A stretch of DNA of 64,000 nucleotides from Actomonas aquatica (GTDB lineage Bacteria; Verrucomicrobiota; Verrucomicrobiia; Opitutales; Opitutaceae): the NCBI RefSeq assembly GCF_019679435.2, contig NZ_CP139781.1, positions 5,204,001 through 5,268,000 on the forward strand, written 5' to 3'. Of the stretch, positions 20,724 through 28,271 are shown in pieces. The notes under the pieces were generated by a model. That model saw only the letters and a list, made by a program, of their open reading frames with translations, ran no database searches and had not been told where the DNA came from. Made by a program: the position numbers and the translations under genes. Positions within the stretch are counted from its first letter, which is position 1. Each line of letters begins with the position of its first letter.

Positions 20724-23700
20724 TTATTCCATTCGGGTGAGGGTGAGGGCCCAGTCTGCGGTGGGGAGGTCGGGGGCGGTGCCGAGGGAGACGGGGGCGC
20801 CGCCGGTGACGGGGTTGGCGGGGAAGCGGTCGCCGGTGCGCGGGTCGAACCACTCGACGGCGTAGGTGCCGGGGGCGTTGGTCAGGTCGAGGGTGGCTTC
20901 ACCGCCGCGCGGTAGGTAGACGACGTAGAGCTCGCCGGGGGCGGCGAGGCACCAGTCGACGCCGGCGAGCTGGTCGGCGGGCAGGAGGGTGGCGAGGTCG
21001 ACGGGGAGGGCGCGGAAGAACTCGAGGGCGAGGCGGGCGTAGGTCCACGAGCGGGTGCGGCTGCGGTAGTCCTCACATTGCAGGTCGTTCTGCGGTTGTT
21101 GGTAACCGAAGTAATACTCCACCCCGGCGCCGCCGGCCATGAGGTTGCCCCAGAGGGTGAGGGCGCGGATGTCGTGGAGATCGTATTGGACCCCGTCGGC
21201 GGTGGTGGCGACGCCGTCCTGGCCCTCGTAACCGGGGTCGGCCGGCACGCCGACGGCGGCGGAGCCCTGCTCGTCGTTGGCCACGACCCAGGTGTGTCCG
21301 GTGGCGGCGCTGGCGGCGAGCCAGTGGGCGGTGCGTTCGTGCACGGTATCCCAGGCGTTTTGGAGAGAGATGCCGGTGAGTTTGGAGCGGTCGCCGAGCA
21401 GGGGCGTATAGACCTCGTCCTGCTGGTGTGGATACGTGTGCAGCACGCGGTGGTGTTGGTAGGGATCGATGGAGGCGACGTAGTTGAGCATGGCGATCTG
21501 CTCTTCGTAGGTCTGGGTGTTCTCCTCGCCGAAGTTCCAGGTGAGGGCGAGGTGGTGGCCGAAGCGGGCGATCAACTCGCGGAAATAAAGGCGGCGTTCC
21601 GGGCCGGTGTCGCCGCCGTCCATGGCCTCGGGGATGGTGGTGGCGGTGCGGAGGTGCGTGGCGCGCTGGTCGTCGATTTCGGTTTCCTGCAGTTTGAAGT
21701 GCAGGTGCAGGCCAAGGCGCTGGGCGTGGGTGAAGACGAGGTCCCACTGGGCGAGTTTGGAGACGTCGTAGTGGAGCTTGTCGTTGCGGTCGACGAAGGG
21801 CCACACGTTGTCGCCGTCGCCGCCGGCATTGTAGGTGAGGAACGACACAGTGTTGAGGCCCTGGGCGGCGAGGTAGTTGAGCGCGCCAATGATGCCGCGG
21901 CCGCGACCATCGCGCCAGGTTGGGTCGCCGCGTTGCCAGTCGCGCAGGTGGGCGGTCCAGGATTTAAGCGGCACCTGCTCGCGGCCGGCGGTGGTATTGT
22001 CGAAGCCGGTGTAAGCGAGAAACGTTTCAGGGGCGTCCGGTCCGGCCTTGAGCCAGGGGCGGCCGTCGCCGGCGAAGCGCAGGTAACGCTCGCCGGTGTA
22101 GGTGAGGCGACCGCGGGCGCGGAAGTCGGGGGCGGCTTTGTCGGTGGGCGCGATGGAGAGCACGCCGCTCAGGCCGTGGTAGGGCGCGACGGGATTGCCG
22201 CCGTGGTAGGTGGCGGCGTGCGGACCGCGTTCGAAGGAGACCACGTAGGTCCAGTCGCCGGGCACGTCGGGCGTGAAGTGGGCCCGCCAGGTGCGGCCGG
22301 AGGTGGCGCTGGATTCGGCGGCGTGGCCATCGGCGGCAAAGAAGCCCGGCACGGTGTAGCGCGGGCTGCCGGAGGCGTGGGTAAAGGTGACGTTGAAGGC
22401 GAGGTCGCTGAAGGGATTGGGGGCAACGTCGTCCTCGTGGGCGAAGGGGCCGTCGAGGTCGAGGGTGACGGTGTGCCACTGTAACCGTTCTCCGGATACG
22501 GTGATGGCGCCGTCGCCATTGGGGGCGCGGGCGAGGACGTTGGCGCTGGCACCTTCGGCGTTGGATGAGGCGCGGGTGTAGGTGGCGGAGCTGACGCCGG
22601 GAACGGCGGGCGGCGGGGGGCGCGTGGGGTCGTAGTCGACGGGCGTGAGCACGAGGCGAGACCAGCGAGCGGCGGCCGCGGCTGCGGGGGCATCGGCGTC
22701 GGAGGACCCGACGGTGGCGCGCAGTTCGATGGCTTCGCCGTCGTTGATTTCGACGAACTCCCAGAGGCGATTGAAGGCGGGGCCCTCGGCGGTGGGTTCG
22801 AAGGCGAGGGGCGGCTCGAAGGCGCCGATGTGGCGTCCGCCGACGTAGAGTTCGTAGGTCGCCGGCGTGGTGTCGCTGCCGACGGTGTGGAGGGTGATAT
22901 GAAAACGACCGCCGGACACGGGTGGGTTGATGAAGGCGGAGGCGGTGCGGGGGCCGTCGGCAGGCAGGCCGGCGAAGGCCTCGTCGTCGCTGAGTTCGAA
23001 GCCGGGGGGCGGGAACTCAAAGGCGGCGGCGGGCAGGAGGGTGCCAGCGGCTTCGCGAGCGTGATCGGTGGCGAGCTGTTGTTCGATCCAGCGGGCGAGG
23101 GTGCTGGAACCGGAGCCGAAGCCGGCGGGCAGCGGGCGCAGGTCGCGGGTCTGCACTGGGGGCGGTTCGCCCCAGCGGGCGGGGAAGGGCAGGGTGGTGC
23201 CGTAAGCGGTTTCGCGGGCAGCGGCGGCGCGGGCGGCGACGGGGAAGGGCGGCGGGGCGGAGCCTTCGGCGATGACGGGCGTGGGACCCTCGCCGTCGGG
23301 TTCAAACACGACGCCGCGGGCGAGGACCCACTTGTCGAGTTCGAAGCCGTCCTCGTGCATGGAGATTTGGATGAGGTGGTCGCCGGGGCCGGGGATGTCG
23401 AGGTAGCTGGAATAGGGTTCGCCGGCGGGGACCTGGGAGGTGCGCTGTTTGCAGTCCCAGACCCAGGCGTTGCGGCGGAGGGACTGCCAACGGCGGCCGC
23501 TCTCGGGCCACTCGCCGTTGAGGCCGACGTGAACGGAGTTGTCGGCCGTGCCGGTGGCATAGTGGCGGGCCCAGAAATAATAACGGCCGCCGCGGCTGAA
23601 GCGGACGCGATAGCTGAGCACGGCGTGTTGGCCGGGCGTATTGGAGATGTTGATACCCTCGGTCGCGGGTTCGTCGTCGGTGGTGAGCGTGTCGGGAAGG

Positions 23701-23987
23701 ACCTCAACGTAGGCGCGGCCGCTGGCGGAGGTGGCGTGATTGGGGTCGGGGTCGGGCCGCACGCCGGGATCGTTGATGGTGGAAACGAGGTGGAAGGCGC
23801 GGGTCTGGGTGAGGTCCTGGGCGATGAAGTGTTCGGCCTCGACGGCGACGACGCCGTTTTGCTCGGCAAAAATGAGGTCGGGTGGGGCGATGGGGGCGGA
23901 GGACGCGCGCAAGGAAGCGGGCAGGGCGGCGACGGCAAGCAGGGGCAGCAGGCGGGTGGCGCGGAGGAGGGAGTGAAGGTCGATCAT
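20724..23987 (-). CDS. Secreted DUF5060-type glycoside hydrolase-like protein
   Basis: 1087 aa from ATG 23987 with a Sec signal peptide (about 1-29, ending LPASLRASS). An N-terminal half with beta-sandwich domains includes a gylcan-binding-like region near 100-240. A DUF5060-like Ig fold (about 520-630) precedes a TIM-barrel catalytic region (GRPWLKAGPDAPETFLAY, then HLHFKLQETEIDD and TWNFGEENTQTYEE). The last 90 residues form a beta domain of the putative collagen-binding type (LVYLPRGGEATLDL). Exact substrate unknown; probably plant or algal polysaccharide degradation outside the cell. It follows nadC on the same strand. Confidence 0.8.
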   Translation of the reverse strand: MIDLHSLLRATRLLPLLAVAALPASLRASSAPIAPPDLIFAEQNGVVAVEAEHFIAQDLTQTRAFHLVSTINDPGVRPDPDPNHATSASGRAYVEVLPDTLTTDDEPATEGINISNTPGQHAVLSYRVRFSRGGRYYFWARHYATGTADNSVHVGLNGEWPESGRRWQSLRRNAWVWDCKQRTSQVPAGEPYSSYLDIPGPGDHLIQISMHEDGFELDKWVLARGVVFEPDGEGPTPVIAEGSAPPPFPVAARAAAARETAYGTTLPFPARWGEPPPVQTRDLRPLPAGFGSGSSTLARWIEQQLATDHAREAAGTLLPAAAFEFPPPGFELSDDEAFAGLPADGPRTASAFINPPVSGGRFHITLHTVGSDTTPATYELYVGGRHIGAFEPPLAFEPTAEGPAFNRLWEFVEINDGEAIELRATVGSSDADAPAAAAAARWSRLVLTPVDYDPTRPPPPAVPGVSSATYTRASSNAEGASANVLARAPNGDGAITVSGERLQWHTVTLDLDGPFAHEDDVAPNPFSDLAFNVTFTHASGSPRYTVPGFFAADGHAAESSATSGRTWRAHFTPDVPGDWTYVVSFERGPHAATYHGGNPVAPYHGLSGVLSIAPTDKAAPDFRARGRLTYTGERYLRFAGDGRPWLKAGPDAPETFLAYTGFDNTTAGREQVPLKSWTAHLRDWQRGDPTWRDGRGRGIIGALNYLAAQGLNTVSFLTYNAGGDGDNVWPFVDRNDKLHYDVSKLAQWDLVFTHAQRLGLHLHFKLQETEIDDQRATHLRTATTIPEAMDGGDTGPERRLYFRELIARFGHHLALTWNFGEENTQTYEEQIAMLNYVASIDPYQHHRVLHTYPHQQDEVYTPLLGDRSKLTGISLQNAWDTVHERTAHWLAASAATGHTWVVANDEQGSAAVGVPADPGYEGQDGVATTADGVQYDLHDIRALTLWGNLMAGGAGVEYYFGYQQPQNDLQCEDYRSRTRSWTYARLALEFFRALPVDLATLLPADQLAGVDWCLAAPGELYVVYLPRGGEATLDLTNAPGTYAVEWFDPRTGDRFPANPVTGGAPVSLGTAPDLPTADWALTLTRME

Positions 23988-24076
23988 CACGGAGCTGGGG
24001 GGAGGTCGAGCAGAAGGCTGAACGGCAACGGGAGCAAGGGTTGCATGGGGCGGGCGCGGCGGGTGACGGTGGGCGC

Positions 24077-24364
24077 ATGGACATCGCGACCTTCAATGGC
24101 TTGGACTCACCGGACGGACTCGACGGCGCGCTGCAGGCCTTGTGGTGGGATGCCCAGGGCGACTGGGAGCGGGCGCACACGGAGGCGCAGAGGGTGGGCA
24201 GTCCGGCGGGGGATTGGGTGCATGCCTACCTGCACCGCAAGGAGGGCGACATCGGCAATGCCGGGTATTGGTATGCGCGGGCAGGCAAACCGGCGCAGGA
24301 GGCGGGTGTGTCGCTGGAGCGCGAGTGGGAGGCGATCGCGACGGAGTTGCTCGCTGGGGACTAG
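24077..24364 (+). CDS. Conserved small protein with GDWERAH motif
   Basis: 95 aa from ATG 24077. The sequence ALQALWWDAQGDWERAHTEA, then WVHAYLHRKEGDIGNAGYWY, belongs to a conserved bacterial family of uncharacterised 90-100 aa proteins. Soluble, no signal peptide, Trp-rich and mostly helical. It is divergent from the large glycosidase-like gene (89 bp between starts), so the two may share a control region. Function unknown. Confidence 0.8.
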   Translation: MDIATFNGLDSPDGLDGALQALWWDAQGDWERAHTEAQRVGSPAGDWVHAYLHRKEGDIGNAGYWYARAGKPAQEAGVSLEREWEAIATELLAGD

Positions 24365-24435
24365 GGGATGGGGGCTGGGCTCTGGTGGCTGGGAGCTGAA
24401 AGCTGATGGCTGAGAGCTGGACTGCCGAGGGGGGG

Positions 24436-24454
24436 AGCGGCCGAGACGGCCGCT
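24436..24454. terminator. Hairpin AGCGGCCG-AGA-CGGCCGCT between convergent genes
   Basis: Second copy of the 3291-3309 element, with the same flanking GG and GCTACA, again between convergent genes. Likely bidirectional terminator or REP-like element. Confidence 0.45.
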
Positions 24455-24468
24455 GCTACATTTTGGTC

Positions 24469-25083
24469 CTATTGTCCGCGGGCGTCGCGGAAGGGCGTGC
24501 GGGCGGAGCTGAGGAAGAGGGGCTCGTGACTGAGGGTGTCGTTGAGCAGGTCGCGGAGCTCGGTGGCGCGGGTGGTTTCGCCGAGGGCGTCGAGGAGGTC
24601 GGCGTCGGCGCCGTATTCGGAGAGCAGGCGCAGGCGCTCGTCCTGGTCGTAGAGCAGCATGGCGAAGGCTTCCTTGCCCATGCCGACGAGGGGCAGGGTG
24701 AAGCGGTTGAGGGCGAGCAGGGTGTCGCTCTTGAAGTAGCGCTTTACCGCGAGGTCGGCGAGGCCTTGGCGGGTGTGGATTTCGCGTTCGCTGAAAATGG
24801 GCGGACGGTTGCCTTCCACGACGACCCGGGGGAGGCGGACGATGCCGTTTTTGGGTTTGGGGAGGTCGGCCCAGGGATCGGTGTCGGCGGCGGTGGCGTC
24901 GGCGTCGGTGCCCTCCGCGGGTTTGGCGGGCGGATTGTATTTTGGCAGCGAAGCGGTGAGGGCGTCGGAGATTTCCGAGGAAAGGGCGCGCCGGGAAGGT
25001 GGTGGCTCTTGGGCGGGGAGGGTGGTGGTGGCGAGTGTCGCGAGTAAGAGGACGGCGGTAAGGAGCCGGGTAGGCGAGGCCAC
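24469..25083 (-). CDS. Secreted protein of unknown function, paralogue A
   Basis: 204 aa from a GTG at 25083. A Sec signal (LLTAVLLLATLATTTLPAQ) is visible. The only in-frame starts (GTG 25083, TTG 25101) lie inside a 33-bp REP element, so the repeat supplies the start codon. The mature part has KPKNGIVRLPRVVVEG and a REIHTRQGLADLAVKRYF block shared with the next gene (25156-25743), so the two are tandem paralogues. The mature region is mostly helical. The family is not recognised. Confidence 0.7.
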   Translation of the reverse strand: MASPTRLLTAVLLLATLATTTLPAQEPPPSRRALSSEISDALTASLPKYNPPAKPAEGTDADATAADTDPWADLPKPKNGIVRLPRVVVEGNRPPIFSEREIHTRQGLADLAVKRYFKSDTLLALNRFTLPLVGMGKEAFAMLLYDQDERLRLLSEYGADADLLDALGETTRATELRDLLNDTLSHEPLFLSSARTPFRDARGQ

Positions 25084-25110
25084 GTTGTCGCTTTGCTCCA
25101 ACGCAGCTAC
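25078..25110 (-). repeat. GTAG-footed REP element (copy 1)
   Basis: A 33-bp repeat, read on the minus strand as GTAGCTGCGTTGGAGCAAAG followed by CGACAACGTGGCC. It has a CGTTG/CAACG stem and a GTAG foot. Further copies are at 32241, 32365, 33067, 33155 and (diverged) 53046. Confidence 0.75.
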
Positions 25111-25155
25111 CTGGGGAGGCTTAGCGTTGGGAGCCGGGGGCGCATGGGACGAGGC

Positions 25156-25743
25156 TCAGTTCCGTCCGGAGGTGCGGATGGCGGTCGGGGTGGGCAGGTA
25201 GTCCTGGCGGCCGAGGGTGTCGTGGGCCAGTTCCTTGAGTTCTTCGGCTTTCTCCTCGTCGCCCATAAAGGAGGCGTTTGCGGACTGGTCGTTGATCTCG
25301 TCGAGGAGGCGGAGGCGTTCGTCTTCCTGCCACATCATCATGGCCAGCTCTTCCTGGGTCATGGTGAGGAAGGGGATGTTAAATTTGTTCAACGCCTGCG
25401 AGGTGTCCGAAAAATAACGTTTCACGGCGATATCGGCGAGGCCCTTGTCGGTGTGGACTTCGCGTTCGGTGAAGACCGGGGGACGTTGACCTTCCACGAC
25501 CACCTGCGGGAGGCGGACGATGCCGTTCTTGGGCTTGAGCATGAGGTCCTCGTCGACGCCGTCGTCCTCTTCCTTCTCCTCCTTGGGCGGAGGCGGGTTG
25601 AACTTCGGCATGGTGTCGGCGAGCGCCGAGGCGAGGTTGCTGGAAATGCCGCGTTTGCGATCCGAGGTGTCATCCTGCGCCGTGGTGATCGCGGCACTGG
25701 TGGTGGTGAGCAAGGCAATCAAGGTGAAGCGGGCAAGGGACAT
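25156..25743 (-). CDS. Secreted protein of unknown function, paralogue B
   Basis: 195 aa from ATG 25743 with a clean signal peptide (SLARFTLIALLTTTSAAITTA). The mature part shares KPKNGIVRLPQVVVEG and a HTDKGLADIAVKRYF block with the upstream-annotated paralogue A. The C-terminal region is acidic and helical (QEDERLRLLDEIND). The VVVEG segment resembles the pre-plug region of TonB-linked proteins in Opitutaceae, but no barrel or plug is present. A longer open frame extends to 26067 but overlaps the SDR gene and is not believed. Confidence 0.7.
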   Translation of the reverse strand: MSLARFTLIALLTTTSAAITTAQDDTSDRKRGISSNLASALADTMPKFNPPPPKEEKEEDDGVDEDLMLKPKNGIVRLPQVVVEGQRPPVFTEREVHTDKGLADIAVKRYFSDTSQALNKFNIPFLTMTQEELAMMMWQEDERLRLLDEINDQSANASFMGDEEKAEELKELAHDTLGRQDYLPTPTAIRTSGRN

Positions 25744-25817
25744 GGTTGGTAGGACCGGATTGAGCGGATTTGGTTCAAAATACGCGGAGCGACGGTGTGC
25801 GAGCTCGGGCCATAACC

Positions 25818-26624
25818 TTATCGTTTTGGGCTTCGGCGCAAGACCCGGGAGACGAGGCGGGGGAGGAAGCGTTGCAGGTAAACGGCGTAGATTTCGCGGC
25901 CGCCGATGAGGATTTCCTCCTTGTGGGCAGCGAGTTGCGGCAGGAGGCGGGCGGCGAAGGTGTCGGCGCTCATGGCGCGGGCCTGATTCTTGTCCATGCG
26001 GGCATGGCGGCCGCCGCTGGAGTCGAGGGCATGCAGGCTGATCTCCGTGCGCACGTAGCCCGGGCAAACGATGCTCACCCGCACGCCGGTGGGGTGCAGC
26101 TCGGCGCGCAGAGCGTTGTAGAAGCCGTGGAGGGCGTGTTTGGAGGCCGCGTAAGCCGAGCGGTGTGGGGTCGCAACGTAGCCGACGACGCTGCTCACGA
26201 CCACGATGTGACCGGCCCCGCGGGTCGTGAGGTGGGGGAGCACGGCTTTGGTGAGGCCGACTTGGCCGAAGTAGTTCACCTCCATGATGCGGCGATCGAC
26301 TTCGAGCGGCGTGTCGGCAGCGTCGCCACGCTGGCCGAGTCCGCCGTTGTTGATGAGGCGATCGAGGTGGCCGAAGCGCGCGAGCACGGTTTCAACGGCG
26401 GCGGGGAAGGTGCCGGTTGCGGTGAGATCGAGCGGGAGGACAAGGTGGCGCTCCGGGCCGCCGGGGACGGTGGCGGCGAGGGCCTGCAGCTCGGGTTCGC
26501 GGCGGGCGGAGAGGACGAGTTGCGCACCAGCGGCGGCGAGGGCGCGGGCGAGCGCGGCCCCGATGCCGGAGGAGGCGCCGGTGATCCAGATGACTTGGTC
26601 GGTGAAGGCGCTGGAGATTGGCAC
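25818..26624 (-). CDS. Short-chain dehydrogenase/reductase
   Basis: 268 aa. Rossmann motif TGASSGIG (residues 16-23), catalytic Ser in VVSSVVGY and YxxxK in YAASKHALHGF. The usual NNAG is NNGG here. Classical SDR, NAD(P)H-dependent; the substrate cannot be read from the sequence. The C-terminal tail is basic. It lies 56 bp downstream of proA on the same strand, and that link may be incidental. Confidence 0.88.
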   Translation of the reverse strand: MPISSAFTDQVIWITGASSGIGAALARALAAAGAQLVLSARREPELQALAATVPGGPERHLVLPLDLTATGTFPAAVETVLARFGHLDRLINNGGLGQRGDAADTPLEVDRRIMEVNYFGQVGLTKAVLPHLTTRGAGHIVVVSSVVGYVATPHRSAYAASKHALHGFYNALRAELHPTGVRVSIVCPGYVRTEISLHALDSSGGRHARMDKNQARAMSADTFAARLLPQLAAHKEEILIGGREIYAVYLQRFLPRLVSRVLRRSPKR

Positions 26625-26680
26625 GGGGGGGCGAGGGCGGCTGTCGGGCGTAAAGCCCGACCCACAGAAGCGAGTGGTGA

Positions 26681-27955
26681 TTAGCCGCGGGTTTGGCCGG
26701 TGCCGGTGACGACGTATTTGTAGGAGCAGAGCTCGGGCAGGCCCATGGGGCCGCGGGCGTGGAGGCGATCGGTGCTGATGCCGATCTCGGCGCCGAAGCC
26801 GAACTCGAAGCCGTCGTTGAAGCGGGTGGAGGCGTTCCAGAAGACGGCGGAGCTGTCGACGGCGGCTTGGAAGCGGGCGGCGGTGGCGGCGTCGGTCGTG
26901 ATGATCGATTCGCTGTGGCCGGAGCTGTCGCGGTTGATTTGGGCGATGGCGTCGTCGACGGAATCGACGATGCGCACGGCCATCTTGAGGGCGAGGAACT
27001 CGGCTCGCAGGTCCTCGTCGGAGGCAATGCCGTGGGGAAGATTGGCGGTGCTGAGGATGGCGGCGGCGCGGCCATCGGCGACCAGTTCGACGCCGGCTTC
27101 GATGAGCGCGCTGGCGACCTGGGGGAGGAGCGTGGCGGCAACGTCGGCGTGCACGAGGAGTTGTTCGGCGGCGTTGCAGACGCCGGGGCGCTGGGTTTTG
27201 GCGTTGACCGTGATGGCGGAAGCGAGCGTCGGGTCGGCGGCTTTATCGAGGTAGATGCAGCAGACGCCGGTGTAGTGTTTGATGACCGGGATGGTGCTGT
27301 TTTGGGCGACGAAGCGGATGAGGCCCTCACCGCCGCGGGGGATGATGCAGTGGATGAGCTCGTCGAGCTTCAGCAAGGTGTTGAGCGCGGCGCGGTCGGT
27401 GGTGGGAATGAGTTGGATGGCCTCGGCGGGGAGGTCGGCCGCGGCGAGGGCTTCGGCGAGCAAGGCGGCGAAGGCGGTGTTGGTGTGGAAGATCTCCTTG
27501 CCGCCGCGGAGGATGGCGGCGTTGCCGGATTTGAGGCAGAGGATGGCGCAGTCGATGGTGACGTTGGGGCGGGCCTCGTAGATGATGCCGATCACGCCGA
27601 TGGGCACGCGGCGCTTCTCGATGACGAGGCCGTTGGGGCGGGTGGTGGTTTCGAGGGCGGCGCCGACGGGATCGGGGAGGGCGGCGACTTGGCGCACGGA
27701 TTCGGCGAGGTGGTCGAGGCGCTCGGGTGTGAGGGTGAGGCGATCGATCTGGGCGGCTGTGAGGCCATTGGCTTCGGCGGCGTCGAGGTCGAGTTTATTG
27801 GCCGCGATGAGGCGCTCGGAGGCGGCCGGCAGGAGGGTGGCGAGGTGTTCGAGCGCGGCGTTTTTCTGCGCGGTCGGAGCCGTGGCCAACGCGTAGGAAG
27901 CGGCGCGGGCTTGTTGGGCGATCGTGGTGACTTGTTGGGCGAGCTCGTCGGACAT
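26681..27955 (-). CDS. proA: Glutamate-5-semialdehyde dehydrogenase (gamma-glutamyl phosphate reductase)
   Basis: 424 aa from ATG 27955 (MSDELAQQVTTIAQQARAAS), the usual ProA N-terminus; the upstream extension to 28108 crosses a repeat element and is not used. Catalytic Cys is in KTQRPGVCNAAE. Other family blocks are GVIGIIYEARPNVTIDCAIL and SGHSESIITTD. It reduces gamma-glutamyl phosphate to glutamate semialdehyde for proline synthesis. proB is not in the window. Confidence 0.95.
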   Translation of the reverse strand: MSDELAQQVTTIAQQARAASYALATAPTAQKNAALEHLATLLPAASERLIAANKLDLDAAEANGLTAAQIDRLTLTPERLDHLAESVRQVAALPDPVGAALETTTRPNGLVIEKRRVPIGVIGIIYEARPNVTIDCAILCLKSGNAAILRGGKEIFHTNTAFAALLAEALAAADLPAEAIQLIPTTDRAALNTLLKLDELIHCIIPRGGEGLIRFVAQNSTIPVIKHYTGVCCIYLDKAADPTLASAITVNAKTQRPGVCNAAEQLLVHADVAATLLPQVASALIEAGVELVADGRAAAILSTANLPHGIASDEDLRAEFLALKMAVRIVDSVDDAIAQINRDSSGHSESIITTDAATAARFQAAVDSSAVFWNASTRFNDGFEFGFGAEIGISTDRLHARGPMGLPELCSYKYVVTGTGQTRG

Positions 27956-28096
27956 GGGTAAAAAAGGGGAGGCAGAAGGTGCCGACGGATCAAACGGAAG
28001 ACACGGAAAAAAGCGCAAGCGGCGGGCCCGCGTGCCGGATGAGGCAGGCGCCGAAGTGACGCCACCGGCAAGACCCCAAACCCCGGCGAGACTGCA

Positions 28097-28214
28097 CCAA
28101 GTTGTCACCCATTAGGTGACACTTTTACATTTGGGGTTATGTAAAGTGCTGAGTGATAAGGGTGGGTTCGAATGTGGGGCTGAAAATCTTGTCACCTAAT
28201 AGGTGACAACTTGG
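28097..28214. mobile_element. 118-bp MITE-like element with palindromic terminal inverted repeats
   Basis: The ends CCAAGTTGTCACC (28097-28109) and GGTGACAACTTGG (28202-28214) are exact inverted repeats. Each end continues into a 19-bp palindrome: TGTCACCCATTAGGTGACA (28103-28121) and TGTCACCTAATAGGTGACA (28190-28208). Inside, CACTTTTACAT is followed by ATGTAAAGTG, a nested inverted repeat. The 316-bp gap between proA and the next gene holds nothing else coding. A strong operator array or attenuator is an alternative reading. Confidence 0.55.
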
Positions 28215-28271
28215 CGAGGGGATGGGCGCTGGGGGAGCGGGGCGCGGGCGTGGGGAGGCGGGCGGGGGCGA

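Noticed and set aside
25156..26067. 303-aa extension of secreted paralogue B
   Set aside because: Overlaps the SDR gene in another frame; a clean signal peptide starts at ATG 25743.
28081..28214. CRISPR array
   Set aside because: Only two palindromic ends and no regular spacer series or cas genes; better explained as a MITE-like element.
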